From positions 1-64,000 of the forward strand of contig QVRM01001396.1 of NCBI GenBank assembly GCA_003439945.1: a stretch of 64,000 nucleotides of DNA, in the 5' to 3' direction. Below are positions 35,250-47,825 of the stretch, piece after piece. A program made the position numbers and the translations under genes. Under the pieces are notes generated by a model. The model made no database searches and was not told the DNA's origin. It worked only from the letters and a program-made list of their open reading frames with translations. The stretch's first letter is position 1, and every line of letters begins with the position of its first letter. The DNA is from Dermanyssus gallinae. Taxonomy: Eukaryota; Arthropoda; Arachnida; Mesostigmata; Dermanyssidae.

Positions 35250-37720
35250 TAGTTTGCACGCTAGCCACCTTAGGTCGTCATCACGATCACTGTCGATGGC
35301 TGGATACATATACAGACGGACAACGACGAGACGACAGACAGGCAGACATATCCAAGCAGCGAATCTATTCCCGCCGAAGCAAAGTAGAGGAACCTCAGGC
35401 TCCCACCTCAGTCCCAGTCGGTCGGTCGTTCGTTCGTCCGGGATACCTCGGCCACGAGCCTCGTCGTCGTCACACTCTTAGCCACAGTGTAGCAGTAACA
35501 CCGTCGTCGTCGTCTAGACGAAGCGACCAGACAGACGCACAGACGGTCGGTTAGTCAGTCAATCAGCCATCGAGTCAGCCAGACGCACAGACAAGTGGCA
35601 TCTTCATTCTTCATCAGACAAGTAGAACACATAATCTCACTGCTTTAGCCGGCGGTGGTGAAGCTGCTGCGGGTGCCGCCGACGACGACGGATTTCGATA
35701 GGAATTGTAGTTCCCGTTGGTTGTAGTGGTGGCTCTGCTACTGGTGGTGGTGGTGGTGGTGGCATAGTAGCAGAGGCATAGTAAAGAAGTAGCACACGAA
35801 CGCTGTAGTAGTAGTAGTAGTAAGCACAGAGAGGCAATCATTCTCAGCTGGGCATCAGCATCATCATAGGCCTTTAGGCTCTTAGCTTTGGGCTCTAAGC
35901 GCGCCCTTTTTCGCTGCTGCGGCTGTTGCTACCTCAAGCCGGCCTCGGAGACAGGCCGATTCGATGATTTGCACTACGACGATGATGAAGAAGTTAATGA
36001 TGAACATGGTGTATGGTGCTATCCAAATGCTGACGATTACAAACCTCATCGTCGTCATGATCTGCGTGCTTATGATGATGATGTTGATGTCGGTGTTGTT
36101 GAAATTGTTGTTCTCGTCGTCGTCCCGATTTTGTTGATGTTCTCCTAGGTGTTTCTCTTGTTATTGTTGTTGTCGTTGTCGTTGTCGTTGTTGTTGTGTT
36201 GTCGTTGTTGACGCCGCCGTCGGTGCTGCTGCTGCTGTTATGAAAAAAGAATGCACAACGTGATGCGTTGCGAAGCAGACACCACAGGTTTGAATGCGAC
36301 GATGTGCGCACGACAACGAGCGACAGATGCCAATCTGCCCGTAATAAAGCATTGCTGCTGCTGCTGCTGCTGCGGAGATGTTCATCTGTTCGCTTTGGAG
36401 ACGGCGAGAAGGGGTCGGTCGGGGGTGGAGATTGAGAGAGAAACGACGACGACAACAACAACGACGACGACGACGACAACCAAGACGGGGGCAGAGACGG
36501 AATGGGGCACAATAGAACGGGCAGGGGGGTGGGGAGAAGGAGAACCAAATTAGATCGACACGAAACACGCGGTCTACACGCTAGACACACAACTATCTAT
36601 CTATACAGTAGACACGCAAGCACACACACACATACGCTCACACTATTCCTCTGCCAAGTTACACGGTCCGACGGTAGAGACCGTAACGTATGTTACTTCG
36701 TGTAACTTCGGGCAGGCGGGGGACAGGGGGCGGGGGGGGAGAACGAGTGACAGCAGAGAGAACAATATGGAGATGCTTAAGATTCGAGCACAAAACATCA
36801 CAAGTGACACGTATACGGATTTGGGTGAGGGACGGTGGGGGGGGGGGGAACGAAAGAGACAAAGAGTGAGATCAACAGATAGTCAAACCGCCGACAGACC
36901 GCCGCAGAGGGTAAGCAGCTAAAGCGGCAGTTTGACTCTTGACGTTCTATTTTGCCGCAACCTGTTCGCCTGCGTTCGTGTGGTGGAACTTCGGCAGCGA
37001 GCGAAGGGAGGGAGGGAGAGAGGGAGGAGGCGAGCCTCTTAACGAACTTCAACACCACTCATAAGGTGGTGGTCGGCTGATTGACTGTGGTGACTGAGCC
37101 GCTAATGGTGATGGTACAGACAGAGATGATGGCGATGATGATGCTGCTGATGATGATGATGATGATTATGATGATGGTTATGATGATGCTGCTGATGATG
37201 ATTATGGTGATGGTGATGATGATGATGATGATGAAATGAAGGTGCGCCTGTGCGGCGCGACGTCCTGAAGGCGACGCCCGCTACCCCGATCCGGCCCTTC
37301 GATCAAGGTGGGACCCCATCCCAAGGTGTGAATCGCTTAGGGCGCGCATTAAACAGCACTTAGCAGCAACAACTAAAAGAGCTTGAAGGGCTGCTGCTGC
37401 TGCTGCTGCTGCGGGCAGAGCAGTAAATGCACTGGCGGTGCGATGCCGGAGCTCGATCGGCCTCTCGCCGACGACGACGGACGCCCTGCCCTGATGCTCA
37501 GTCTGCGACTGTGGCGAAGGTGCGCTCTTCATCGCGTGCGGCAGGGGGAAAGCCGTTGTTGACTGACTGTTGTTACAATTGTCGTTGTTGTTGTTGTTGG
37601 CGTTGTTGGCGTTGTTGGCGTTGTTGTTGTTGTTCCTGTTGTTGTTGTGGTGATGGTGAAATCTTCGTGATCAACGTCTGCGCGACGACGAAGACAACGT
37701 CGCCAATATGATTAGTTAGC
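35250..37720. other. GC-richer simple-repeat island without recognisable gene
   Basis: Contains TAG triplets at about 35805-35821, GTT/CGTT tracts at 36150-36240, CTG at 36355-36375, CGA/CAA tracts at 36440-36480, GAT tracts at 37120-37235, CTG at 37390-37412 and a GTT cluster at 37575-37640, plus short G homopolymers (12 G at 36837-36848). Frames on both strands are low complexity. No domain seen. Confidence 0.5.
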
Positions 37721-39655
37721 TGGAATGCAGACAGGTTCACGGGCGTCGGCGACAGTATGTTCGTTGTGGACGAATAAATAGCAGGTGCCTACCTAAGCTC
37801 CTGACAGTGCCGGTCTCCAGGCATCGATTCAGGCATCCAGCCAGCGAGCCTGCCTCTACGAAGTTAGGAAGGAGTTCGCTTTTTTGGTATAGCGCTCGCA
37901 ATTGTTTTGGTCCGGAGCCGTTTGCCTGCCACGCGCTTAGATGCCACGACCACGACAGCATGCGGACATATTGATACGTATTTGGAGATAATGCGTTGTC
38001 CGTCGCTGTTTGACGTCTGCATAAAAGCGCGCCGAACTTGCAGCACAAGAGGCTGTCCACAGCTCTACCAGCATTTCGAGGCCAGGGCGGCGGAGTTGAA
38101 TTCGGGGTTAGTAGGTTTGTGTTGACCAGCGACTTGTGTGAATCCCCCACACACAGGTCGTGGTTTGCTGCCGGTTGCGCATGTGCATACTGCAGTCCTG
38201 AAACTTTCCATACATAGAGACAAGCAACAACCGTTCGACCAACAGAAAAGTGCAGTTAAGCTTTCGCATCACAACTGCGCTCGACATTGATCATCCCAGT
38301 CATTGTCATTTAGTCATCAAATGTCGTTAAAATCTGGGCGCTTGAAGGCTTCATTATTCCAGATATGATATCTACCCGTCTATGAGCTGTAACAGGATCA
38401 ATTTACCGTGGACCACACAGCGACTCTGCAAATCAACATCTTTATCGAGGTATCGTTTTTCACCTGCTATAAAATATACATGGCGCGTATTGCTATAACG
38501 TTATCGAAGGAAGTACACTAGAGGCCAATCGTAGAAGACTCACTAGACACAATTGCGTAGTAAGGTACTGTAGCAGCAGAGGATATGTCGGAACACACAA
38601 TTTTAGCTGCAGTAGCAAAAACACCATCATGACTTCGAAGATTTCTTCAGTCATCTATTATATAATATAGATATATATATACTCTCTCTGCGTATTGGCG
38701 TTTTTGTTCTTTATATATTTGACGGCATGCTGTTGTTAAGCTTTATGCTCATGTGTGGCAATATTTAACATAATTCAGGTGTTGATAATTACCTACAAGT
38801 TCGACTTCATTACGAGCTTTTTGTGTAGAGACAAGCAGCAAAAACAAAAAAACACATTTTACTGCGTCATTGGCCTTTATATTTTAGAACGGAGATTCAA
38901 ACATTTAAAACAGTTTTATTTTAGAGGCACAGTTTTTCCCGCCTCGGGAATATTACATGAAAGCAGAAACAGATTTTAGCCGGTCATGATTGAATAATCA
39001 AATTAGTTTAGGATACACTTGCCTAGATAGTCGCGTGCTATTGCATGTAGTAATCATAGAGAAACTTGAAGATGTATGGAACGCAGAACCTTCATCCGAT
39101 CTGAGTATCCTATGATTCCGCATTGTAGACATTTGTTAAAGATATGTACATATATGCCCACTCGTTAAAATAATTTGAGTGGCAGAGGATCTATTGCGTA
39201 ACATTTTTCTTATCTAATCAAATTATTTAAATATTGTTGAATCGTTTAATTTAATATAAATACACGTGGTGTCATATTAAATTTGGTCGAGAATATAATT
39301 AATGATTCCCATCTAGCTGGTGCTCCACGCGCGCATTAGACTGCAGACTGGGGATTCGGGCGATAGGTTAATGAAGTTTCAGACATATTCGCGATCCGAT
39401 GATGCGCTGCGATATTATTTAAAAAACTTTCTCCTTGTATCATATAATACTTTATAAGATATATTCAGCATGTCAAGATGGCTATTTACGGCGTAAAGTA
39501 TTAAAGCATGTAACGCATGCATTTGTATGCACAGCATGCATTTCAAGAGACTTTAATTTATACGGAAAAATTGCGGTGAAGACCAGAATACTCTTAACCA
39601 AAGGTGTTTCAGTTCTAGGTCCAAGAACTAGCACAGCTTAGCCCTGAAGTGTGAC
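37721..39655. other. intergenic, nothing recognised
   Basis: AT-rich sequence with short frames only (the longest, 137 residues on the minus strand at 37737-38150, has no recognisable motif). Confidence 0.45.
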
Positions 39656-39659
39656 CACT

Positions 39660-39845
39660 ATATGTACGTGGCTCAAAGTAGTAAAGAAACTCATGCTACA
39701 AAACAATCGACGCTAGCTCTTCTGCGAAGAAAAACGTAGGAAAAACATTGCTTTTCCACAAAGCACTACAAGGGCCTCGTACTTGGATTCGACCTACCAT
39801 CCATGTACTCTCGTGTATGGACTGAGTAAGACGCGTTGTAAATAA
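39660..39845 (-). mobile_element. degenerate SINE-like sequence, possibly family B
   Basis: On the minus strand a box-B-like GGTCGAATCC (about 39788-39797) is followed by AAGTACGAGGCCCTTGTAGTG and, a little later, GGAAAAGCA. This parallels TATGAGGGTCC and GCGAAAAGCA in the body of family B. No good box A remains. Old copy or a relative; uncertain. Confidence 0.4.
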
Positions 39846-40772
39846 GCTGTGCTACTCGATTACGAGTTTACGCAGCAACTAGTCTTCGAGGCCAGACCGC
39901 GAGCGAAATATCTCCAGCAGAGCATGGCGTTAGCTCCGAAAAGAATAGACAAATTTATTCTGAGCATGTTCGCGCTAAGGAAAGATGTCCACGTCGTGGT
40001 GGCGATACCTTATGACACTTGTTCGAAAAGAGAAGGGTGTTTCAACGGATCCTACATGATTAAAGAGGGCTCAAAAAGTGTCGTTAACACAAGTTAGGGC
40101 CGGCCGTATTAGTACGTGTCTTGACGCCACTCAGTGACCACTCTCCGACGAGCGGCGCGACTTTCGCCCCGACAGCGCGTATTGCCTTTCTCAAAGAAGA
40201 TCCTTACGAACAACCCAGCGTATGCACAACTTCTTTGTAAGTTTGTTTGGAGTTTGGGATTGACAGTCCTAATGCTCTTAGCAAACTTGCAAAGGTAAGA
40301 GTTCCACTACAAGTGCTGGGTCTTATCAAGAATATTTTACAATCAAATCAGATGCGGCTAAAAGGTGTAGCTGCTGAGCATTCAGCTTTGGAACAGTCGA
40401 ACAGAGCTCCAATTTGTTATACAAAAGCGCTATTTTTACAGCCGGGAAACTTTTAATCTCACACAAGCGTTATTGACTTTGACACACCCTGTAAACTTGC
40501 AAAATTTGGAAAGCACTTGCAAGCAAAAGAGTCCAAAGAATGCGACGTCAGTAGTTTTAGCATATCAAACCGTAATTTAATGATTCTCATGATCACCGTG
40601 ATTCATCATTGACAGTCTTTCAATACCAGCGAAACATGTAGCGACGGCCCACGACGGTTGTATGTAGTTTTTTCCTTCAACGAGCAATGGACAGGATCGT
40701 CCTCCTTAATTTTCTTAAAAGTGACATTAAATGTAGTGCTGTGCCAACATAGATATTGAAAATTAGCAGACG
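39846..40772. other. intergenic, nothing recognised
   Basis: A plus-strand frame at 39849-40097 (82 residues, with KRIDKFILSMFALRKD and VVVAIPYDTCSKREGCF) and another at 40247-40456 look more protein-like than repeats, but I recognise no family. They could be transposon debris. Confidence 0.35.
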
Positions 40773-40849
<77 letters not shown>

Positions 40850-40859
40850 TATATATATA

Positions 40860-40931
<72 letters not shown>

Positions 40932-41000
40932 AATATTGTGATGATTTATTAATCATTTACAATACGTTTGCACACTTGGCAGTGCTCGCCTATTTATATA

Positions 41001-41046
<46 letters not shown>
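40773..41046. repeat. large (TA)n block with interruptions
   Basis: About 150 bp of TA-type repeat to 40927, a 68-bp unique piece, then about 50 bp more (40995-41045). Several TATATAATATATA irregularities. Confidence 0.95.
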
Positions 41047-41050
<4 letters not shown>

Positions 41051-41385
41051 CATATAGCAGTGACGATTTAAGCTATTAAAGTGCGGTTCTAAAAAGCTGA
41101 GACGTTGCTATACGTAGGATTGAATCCTTCTTAGGTAGAAGTATTTTTTCTTCTTTATTATTGAATCAGGATGATCATTGTCCCGATGTTACACACCAAT
41201 TTTAAAGAAAGTAAATAAGTCCATCATGAGCTTGACAATAAGGTGGCGAAACCGGCAAATAGGAAGTTGTGGCATGCAGAAGTCTCTACCCAGCTAACAC
41301 GATTATGTCTTGACAAACCTTGAGACACTATGGGCTACACGACCGTACCAAGGAGAGAGCTCGTGCAGAGTGGGTTCAGCCTGGT

Positions 41386-41450
41386 GTATATATATAAATA
41401 TATGTCTGTATATATATATATATATATATATACATATGCCTACATATATA

Positions 41451-41499
<49 letters not shown>
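41386..41499. repeat. (TA)n block upstream of gremlin
   Basis: About 115 bp of TA repeat with short interruptions, immediately before the GC-richer gremlin 5' region. Confidence 0.95.
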
Positions 41500-41500
<1 letters not shown>

Positions 41501-42080
41501 TGCGTGAGCGCACGCGTAAGACGGGCGGTATTAGCAGCATCAGCAGTAGCAATAGCGTCGGCAGCAGAATCTACCCTAGCTGGTTCGCTGGTCTCCGGCT
41601 GTCTGCGGCGGCTGAAGTTCGTCGCTCCCTCACCAGAAGAAGGCGGAGCATTCGAAGGTCCCTCCCCCGGCCGCTTAAAAGGCTGTCAGCTCGCGCCTGA
41701 GATCGCAGTACTTCTCAGAAGAGAAGTCTCGAACGAACACCACGACCGCCGCGACATCTCGATATTGCCGAGGTGTTTGTCTTTCTGTCTCTCTGTGTCA
41801 GTTGTCGTCGTCTTCAGCCGAGTGTGCATTCGAACCACATGTGTGAGCAGCGTATGAGTGTACAAGCTGCTGCCGCATTACAAGTGTGTCTCCGTCGTGC
41901 CTATATGCAGTTTGTTGTTGCCGTTGATGGTGTTATTGCTGCTGCAAGGAACCGACTTAACGCCAGCGAAACGGGAAGCCTTCGTTGCGCGCTTGCGCCG
42001 TTCGCTCACCCATCATCTGTGTTCGTGAACGATTTTGTGCGCGACGACTCTGTGCTCTGTTAGCAGCAACAACAGAAGTA
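41500..42080 (+). promoter_or_regulatory. probable gremlin promoter and upstream 5' UTR
   Basis: A sharp change from (TA)n to GC-richer, CpG-containing sequence precedes the proposed first exon. There is an initiator-like TCAGTT at 41798-41803, but no convincing TATA or downstream element at the expected spacing. Open frames here (41500-41700, 41773-42063) show no domain. The call is by position and composition only. Confidence 0.35.
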
Positions 42081-42180
42081 ACGAACAACGGGCGACCATT
42101 GTCCAAGTCGACGATTGTGCAACTACTACCACACTTGCTGCAGAAGGAAGCCAACCTGGGCTGCTGCCGCCTTAATCATG
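42081..42180 (+). CDS. grem: gremlin exon 1: 5' UTR ending in the start codon (coding part 42178-42180)
   Basis: Proposed first exon of gremlin. The sequence ATCATG is followed directly by a strong donor GTGAGTAAG at 42181. The ATG is therefore the last codon of the exon, in phase 0. Splicing to the acceptor at 47825 gives [17 protein letters not shown] and onwards, a compact signal peptide, and creates the start context ATCATGG with A at -3 and G at +4. In this frame a TAA lies at 42079-42081 and no other ATG intervenes, so 42178 is the only possible AUG start here. The true 5' end is unknown; the interval given begins at that stop. A weak initiator-like TCAGTT is at 41798. The model rests on phase, splice signals and signal-peptide logic, without transcript data. 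Confidence 0.72.
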
Positions 42181-45100
42181 GTGAGTAAGCTTTCGAGCGT
42201 TATTCTTCTTCTGTTTCGTGTTTGTGCGGTACGTACGATGATGATGTTGTTGATGACGACGACGACGACGATGACGCTAGATGGAACAACCGCTTCATCA
42301 CGATAGCCAAGCACCCAGCTTGACTATCGTGATGATTGCAGGTGTACCTATATAGCATATTCGTAGCTCTTAGCTTCTGGACACAATTCGTCGCTGTCAA
42401 TCAACCACGAGTGGTGACTGGAATGAACACACACTGCCCGCCGCTGCAGTAATGCCTGATGACAGGATCTGCGCCCGCGCCCCTAGTATCGATTGTTCTC
42501 TGACGAAATAGTTGTTGCTACTCTCGTCAGCGTGGAACTATGATAGGTCCATTTTAGTGTGACACATTTTCTCTATTATGATGATGATGACTATTATTAT
42601 TCTTATTATTATTAGTAGTAGTAGTAGTAGTAGTAGTAAGCAGTACACTCAGCCCAAAAACTTTACTTTTTTAGTATTCATGGTGACACTAGTGGCAGTT
42701 AAAATAATATTGCATTGTAAATGTAGGTGTAGTATGAATAGCCGGAGCAGTGAGAGTAACCGAAACAACACGCGGTGCGCGCGAGTCTGTGGCGCGAGCC
42801 TGGCGAACCCAAGCGACAGCAAGTCGCTCTGCTGAAAGTCTCAGTTTCTCTGCTGAGATTGTTTTTGTTTCCGTGATATTAATGTTCCGATTGTGTCACC
42901 GTTTATGTTGTGCATGCTTATTGTTGTCGTGGATAGGTTTGTTATTGTTGTTGTTTTTGCCGTTGTTGTTCCTGTTGTTGTTGGTGTTGTTGTTTTTGTT
43001 GGTGTTGTTCCTGTTGTTGTTGTTTTTGTTGGTGTTGTTCCTGTTGTTGTTGTTCCTGATGTCTTTTCGTCGCCTTGGTCGGATTGAATCGATTATAACG
43101 GTGTTTATGATGGTAGTGGCGGCGGGTAACGACGGCGATGACCGTTGTTGTCGACGTTGTTATTGTTGTTGTTGATGTTATTGTTGTTGTCGATGTTGTT
43201 GTTATTGTTGTTGTTGTTGTTGTCGTCGTCGTTGTCGTCCTCGTCGTCATCATCATCATCATCATTCGCCGCCATTGGCGTCGTCACTGATCGGTTCATC
43301 GCCGCCGCCGCTGCCGCCACCAGTATCCGCAACTATACGAACCACCATCACCACCACCAGGTCTCTGTGTGTTCGTCTGATCGTCGTCGTCGTCGTCATC
43401 GTTGTGTTGCTTCTGCTCGTTCTCCTCATTTTGTCCTTTTCTCGCGCTGCTCTGTCGAGCGAGCGAGACAAAGAGAGACAGAAGAACCAGGCGCCATCGA
43501 ACCTAGAGTTAAGTCTGCGACGACGACTACGCAGACGACGACGACGACAACAACAATAACAGCAACAACATCGACATCAGCAACAACAACAATAACAACA
43601 GCACCAACAACAACAACAACAATATCAGGCAGCAGCCCGACAAGCAGAACTGAGAGTGAAGACCAACGCAACCACCAACAAAAGTCGATGGTGAAGAAGA
43701 AAACGAAGACAACAAATAAGGAGAAGGAGCAGGAGGAGGAGGAGGAGGAGAACATGAAGAAGAAGAACTTGCAGGCGCTAAACAGAGCGGCTACAGTGGC
43801 GACGATGAACAAACGGTGAGTGTCGCTATCGTCGTCGTCGTCGTCGTCATCGTCGGTGCCGCCCGAGGATTGGCCGGCCGTCGGGATCTGGCCGGTCGCT
43901 CGCTCGCTCGGTCGCTCAGTCGCTGTAGCTGCGCGCACGCGCTTGGCGCCGAAACGTCGATGAGGACGACGACGACCAAGACGACGATAGAGTTTGCGCT
44001 CGGTCGCTCGCTGGTTCGCTGGCTGGTTCGTTCGTTCGTCCGTCCGCCTTAGGCCCAAGAAAGCAGCCAGCCTGCTAGCCAGACAGCCAGTCTGTCGTCA
44101 GACGACTCGACTGCTGATCGTGAAAACCTTGGCGACTGACGACTTGGTTACCTGCGTCTGTTGTTAGCGTTCTTGCTGCTGCTGCTGTTGTTGTTGCTGG
44201 TGAGGTTATCGTTGTTGTTGTTGTTGTTGTTATTGCTGTTGTCGTTGCAGCTGCTGCTGGTGGTGAGGCTGTTGCTGTTGTTGCTGCTGCTGCTGCTGGC
44301 CATTGTGGCGAGCTGTTTACCTTCATCACACTCGCTCCTTGCTCCGTCGGCGTAAGAAAGAGAGAGAGTCTTCTACAAGTATACGCAGTCGGCGTGGCGT
44401 CACTGTCGTGTGTACATCGACATCACGATAGATAGATATATGATGATGATGATGATGATGACGATCATGATGATGATAATGATGATGGAGGTGATGATGG
44501 TGATTGTGGTGGCGTTGAGGGTGATGATGGCCCCATCAATTGGGGCAAGAGCCGAAGAAGGAGTAGATATATTAGACGGAGGAGGGTTCGTAGAGGCGCA
44601 TCAAGGGAGTGTGAACAGAGAGACTGTGTGAGAGAGAGAGAGAGAGAGAATAGGGAAGAGGATATATCTAGAGAAAGAGAGGAAGGGAGCGCGAAAAAAA
44701 CGTATGAAAAAACCACCAAAATGATGGCGTAAACCAACGTGAAGAGAGAGAGACAACGAGACGCTTTCATCACCCCATCACCCCCACCCCATCACCCCCA
44801 CCATCCATTTCAAGCAGTCAGACAGACAGGAAAGGAAGCAAGCAATACGACGCAATGACGTCGGTGCCGTCGTCGTCGTCGTCGTCGTCGAATACGTCGA
44901 CGCTTTTTCCTCATCTTTGTCGCCGTCGCTGTTGTTGTTGTTGCTGTTCTTGTTGTCGTTGTGATTCTGTTGGTACTGGTTGGTGGTGATGGTGATGGTG
45001 CTGTCGCTTCACCAGACGTTGTTTGGCGTTGAGGGCGCCCCTCTGTCGCCACTACACATCATCATCATCATCATCATCGTCGTCGTCGTCGTCGTCCGCT

Positions 45101-45374
45101 TCGTCGTCGCGCCGCCAGGATTGCCATCAGGATGATCGCCGCCCGTCTGCTTGTCCGCCACCATGGCCACCACCATCACCACCACCACGGCCGCCTCCGC
45201 TGCCGCCGCCGTTGGCTCTAGACTCCACGAGCACACGAAGCGGGCCAGGCGCCGTCGGAGCGGGCCAGCCACGGAAGGTACAGCAGTCTGTCTCGATGTG
45301 CTGCTGCTGCCGCTGATGCTGATGATGGTGCTGTTTGGTAGCGCTGCTGCTGCTGGTTGATTCGTGGTTCGTTG

Positions 45375-45405
<31 letters not shown>

Positions 45406-47825
45406 CGTTATTGCTGTTGTTGTTATTGTTGCCGTTGTTGTTGTTCTATTGTCGACAACGCTTGACGCCGTTTCTACGTGTCTGGCGGCTAGCAGCGCGG
45501 TTCAACAGACGCTGGCGTTGTCGCTGCGTCGATTTCGTAGGAGACGGACGTCGCTTCGCGCTTCAGGGGTAGTGGCGAAGAAGACGACGACGACAACGAC
45601 GACGATGACGTAGACGGAGCACACTTAGATTTGAAAGGCGCTCTGTTGTTATTGTTGTTGTTGCTGCTGTTGTTGTTGGTCTTGTCGACGCTGTTGTTGT
45701 TGTTGGTCTTGTCGACGCTGTTGTTGTTGTTGTTGTTGGTCTTGTTGGCGTTGCTGTCGACGCAGACGACTGCGTGCCTCCCTACGTGCGTATCTGTTAG
45801 TCGATCGATCGCTGCATCGATTCATTGATCGGTTCACCCATATAGCCCATCCTCATGGCTATCATGTGATGGTTGGTTACCGGCCGTAAGTTAACGTAGG
45901 ACACTGTACCGTAACGTAGGAGAAGAAGGACGAACAGGAAGAGGTGAAGGATGAGGAACAGGGCACCAAAGTCATCAGACCAGCGGCCTCAGCAGAAAGC
46001 GCAGCCGAGTTGGAGTTGTCTGAGCCAACACGTGAGCGCTGCTAGTCGTGCAAAGCTACACACATGCATTCTCTTAGCTCTCACCTGGTGCTGTAGGTTC
46101 TTCACCCTGCTTTCAATGCCGAGCGTCGTGACTCTCTAGAAGTGGCGGTGGTATCACATGTTAATGTTGTTGTGATCACTTCTTGTCAATTCAAACCTCC
46201 CACTGCTTGAGTCTACTAACTGTCAGGGTTAACCCTCCTCCCCCCCTCGCTTTCATCAGAGCACCCCCTTCCCGACCGCCCTGCAAGACCCAGCCAGCCC
46301 CTTCTGACCTTGCCGAATAACTGCCATCGTCATAAGGATTCGCGCGCAAATTCACGCGCTTCGATTGACGTGACGCAGCCAGCAGCCAGGAGTCGAGCAG
46401 CGAATCCATCGCGAGCAGCGCGCATCAGCACCGCACATGGCGAATACGAAACAGCGGACAGATGAGATCACTGGGCACACCACACAGGGGGGAAACGCGG
46501 CGTTTGAAGAAGCGTTCCATCCAGCCAGCAAGTTCTACCTACCCCGTTCGTCTCTGTCTCCCGTCGGTCTGCCTGTCGCTTGTCTTCCTTCTTGAATCCC
46601 TAACCTGTAAATGCTCTGGCTCTAACCAATAAACCACCCTATTACAAGTTAGCACGTAGTCTGGCAGATAGGCTGGCACGCAGGCATGCAGTCAATCAAA
46701 GGTGAAGGCTGAAGCCTGATGTTTCGGAACACGAACAACATGACATGAAACCACCTCCCTTTCTGAGCGGTCCTCGAGTCGCCCAACGCTACCACGCGTC
46801 GTGCGTTGTTGTCGAACAACTAGCGCGAAGCCGTGAGGTCAAACGTTGTGACCGCGCGGCTGAATGCACGCGACGTCGCCCGCCCGTTCGGCGCATTCAG
46901 CCAGCCAGCCAGCGCCAGTCAAGCGCTCGTTAATACCCGACTGGTTCCGCTAACGCTCGAGGGTGCTTTCGGTGGAAGCGCAACATTTGATGAACCCTGA
47001 CCCTATTAAGTCACGCAGCGGCGGCGGCGGCAGCGGCAGCGGCAGCGACGACGGCGACGGCAATGGCGACGTATTCGATTCGCACCGTAGTTAGAGGCTT
47101 GAAGGCTCCGAATTTAGAAGAGCGGCAGGCGACATCATTGCTGGAGACGTGCGACGTCGTCCGCTCATGCTTTCATGAGCGTACGTCAGCGAACAGCAAC
47201 GACAATAACAACAACAACATACAGCGACAACAACAATAACAACAACAACAACAACAACAACATACAGCGACAACAACAGCAACATCGACAGCGACAAACG
47301 AAGCGCCGCAAGAAAGCGTTTCAAATGCATTCTTTCGCACCTCGGCGAGATCCCCCGCAGCGATTTAGGCGTCGGTGAAAATTAACTGTCTGTTTATAGC
47401 TCACTCAGAGTGACTACTATTTCTTCTACAACAACAACAACAACAACTACTACTGCTACTCTTACTAGCCCTGTTCCACTAATGCTACCACGACGTCGCC
47501 GAACTAACTAGTCGATTCGAACTTCGACTAGATTAAGATTCAGCTTATTTAGCCAGCTGTGTTCGCGCGGGAGCGCCGCGTCAAGTGTCACTACCAGTCG
47601 TAGCGGCGAAGCAGCGGTAGCGGCAATCAACATCTACATACGACAAGAGAGAGAGAACGCTTCGCCGCGCTGTTCTCGGCTCGGTGTTGGCTCGGTAGTC
47701 GAGTTTGATACTAGATTTGATAGTCCATACAGTTAACGGGTCGTCGGACTCCCATGTCAGTTCATCATTCACCTTCTTACCCTGGTTGCGCTTGCTTGTT
47801 TCGTTTCGATGTCGTGCTGTTTCAG
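42181..47825 (+). other. gremlin intron 1 (5645 bp), simple-repeat rich
   Basis: The intron runs from GTGAGTAAG to TTTCAG. It is GC-richer than the flanks and full of trinucleotide tracts: GTT-type at 42940-43230, CAA/CGA-type at 43520-43620, GTT/CTG-type at 44170-44300 and 45370-45760, GAT-type at 44440-44530, CGT-type at 44865-44890 and 45075-45100, CAA-type at 47200-47290. Quasi-palindromic arms lie at 42295-42335. Long frames on both strands (for example 43145-43819 +, 43426-44058 -) are these repeats read as Leu, Val, Ser or Thr runs. I see no second gene inside, although an alternative untranslated exon cannot be excluded. Confidence 0.65.
42295..42335. repeat. quasi-palindrome, 17-bp arms and 7-nt loop
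   Basis: Arms 42295-42311 and 42319-42335 pair with one mismatch (core ATCACGATAG / CTATCGTGAT) around CACCCAG. It lies 115 bp inside gremlin intron 1. Confidence 0.9.

Noticed and set aside
43145..43819. 224-residue frame ending at a GTGAGT donor (43818) as a gremlin coding exon
   Set aside because: Joining to 47826 from this donor gives the wrong phase, and the frame is made of GTT and CAA/CGA repeats.
43426..44058. 210-residue minus-strand frame in gremlin intron 1
   Set aside because: Val/Ser/Phe runs from CGT and GAA repeats; low complexity.
47754..47825. ATG at 47754 as the gremlin start
   Set aside because: Possible, but it would read through a strong pyrimidine tract and CAG acceptor and put an unusual polar stretch before the signal peptide. 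The spliced start at 42178 fits better.
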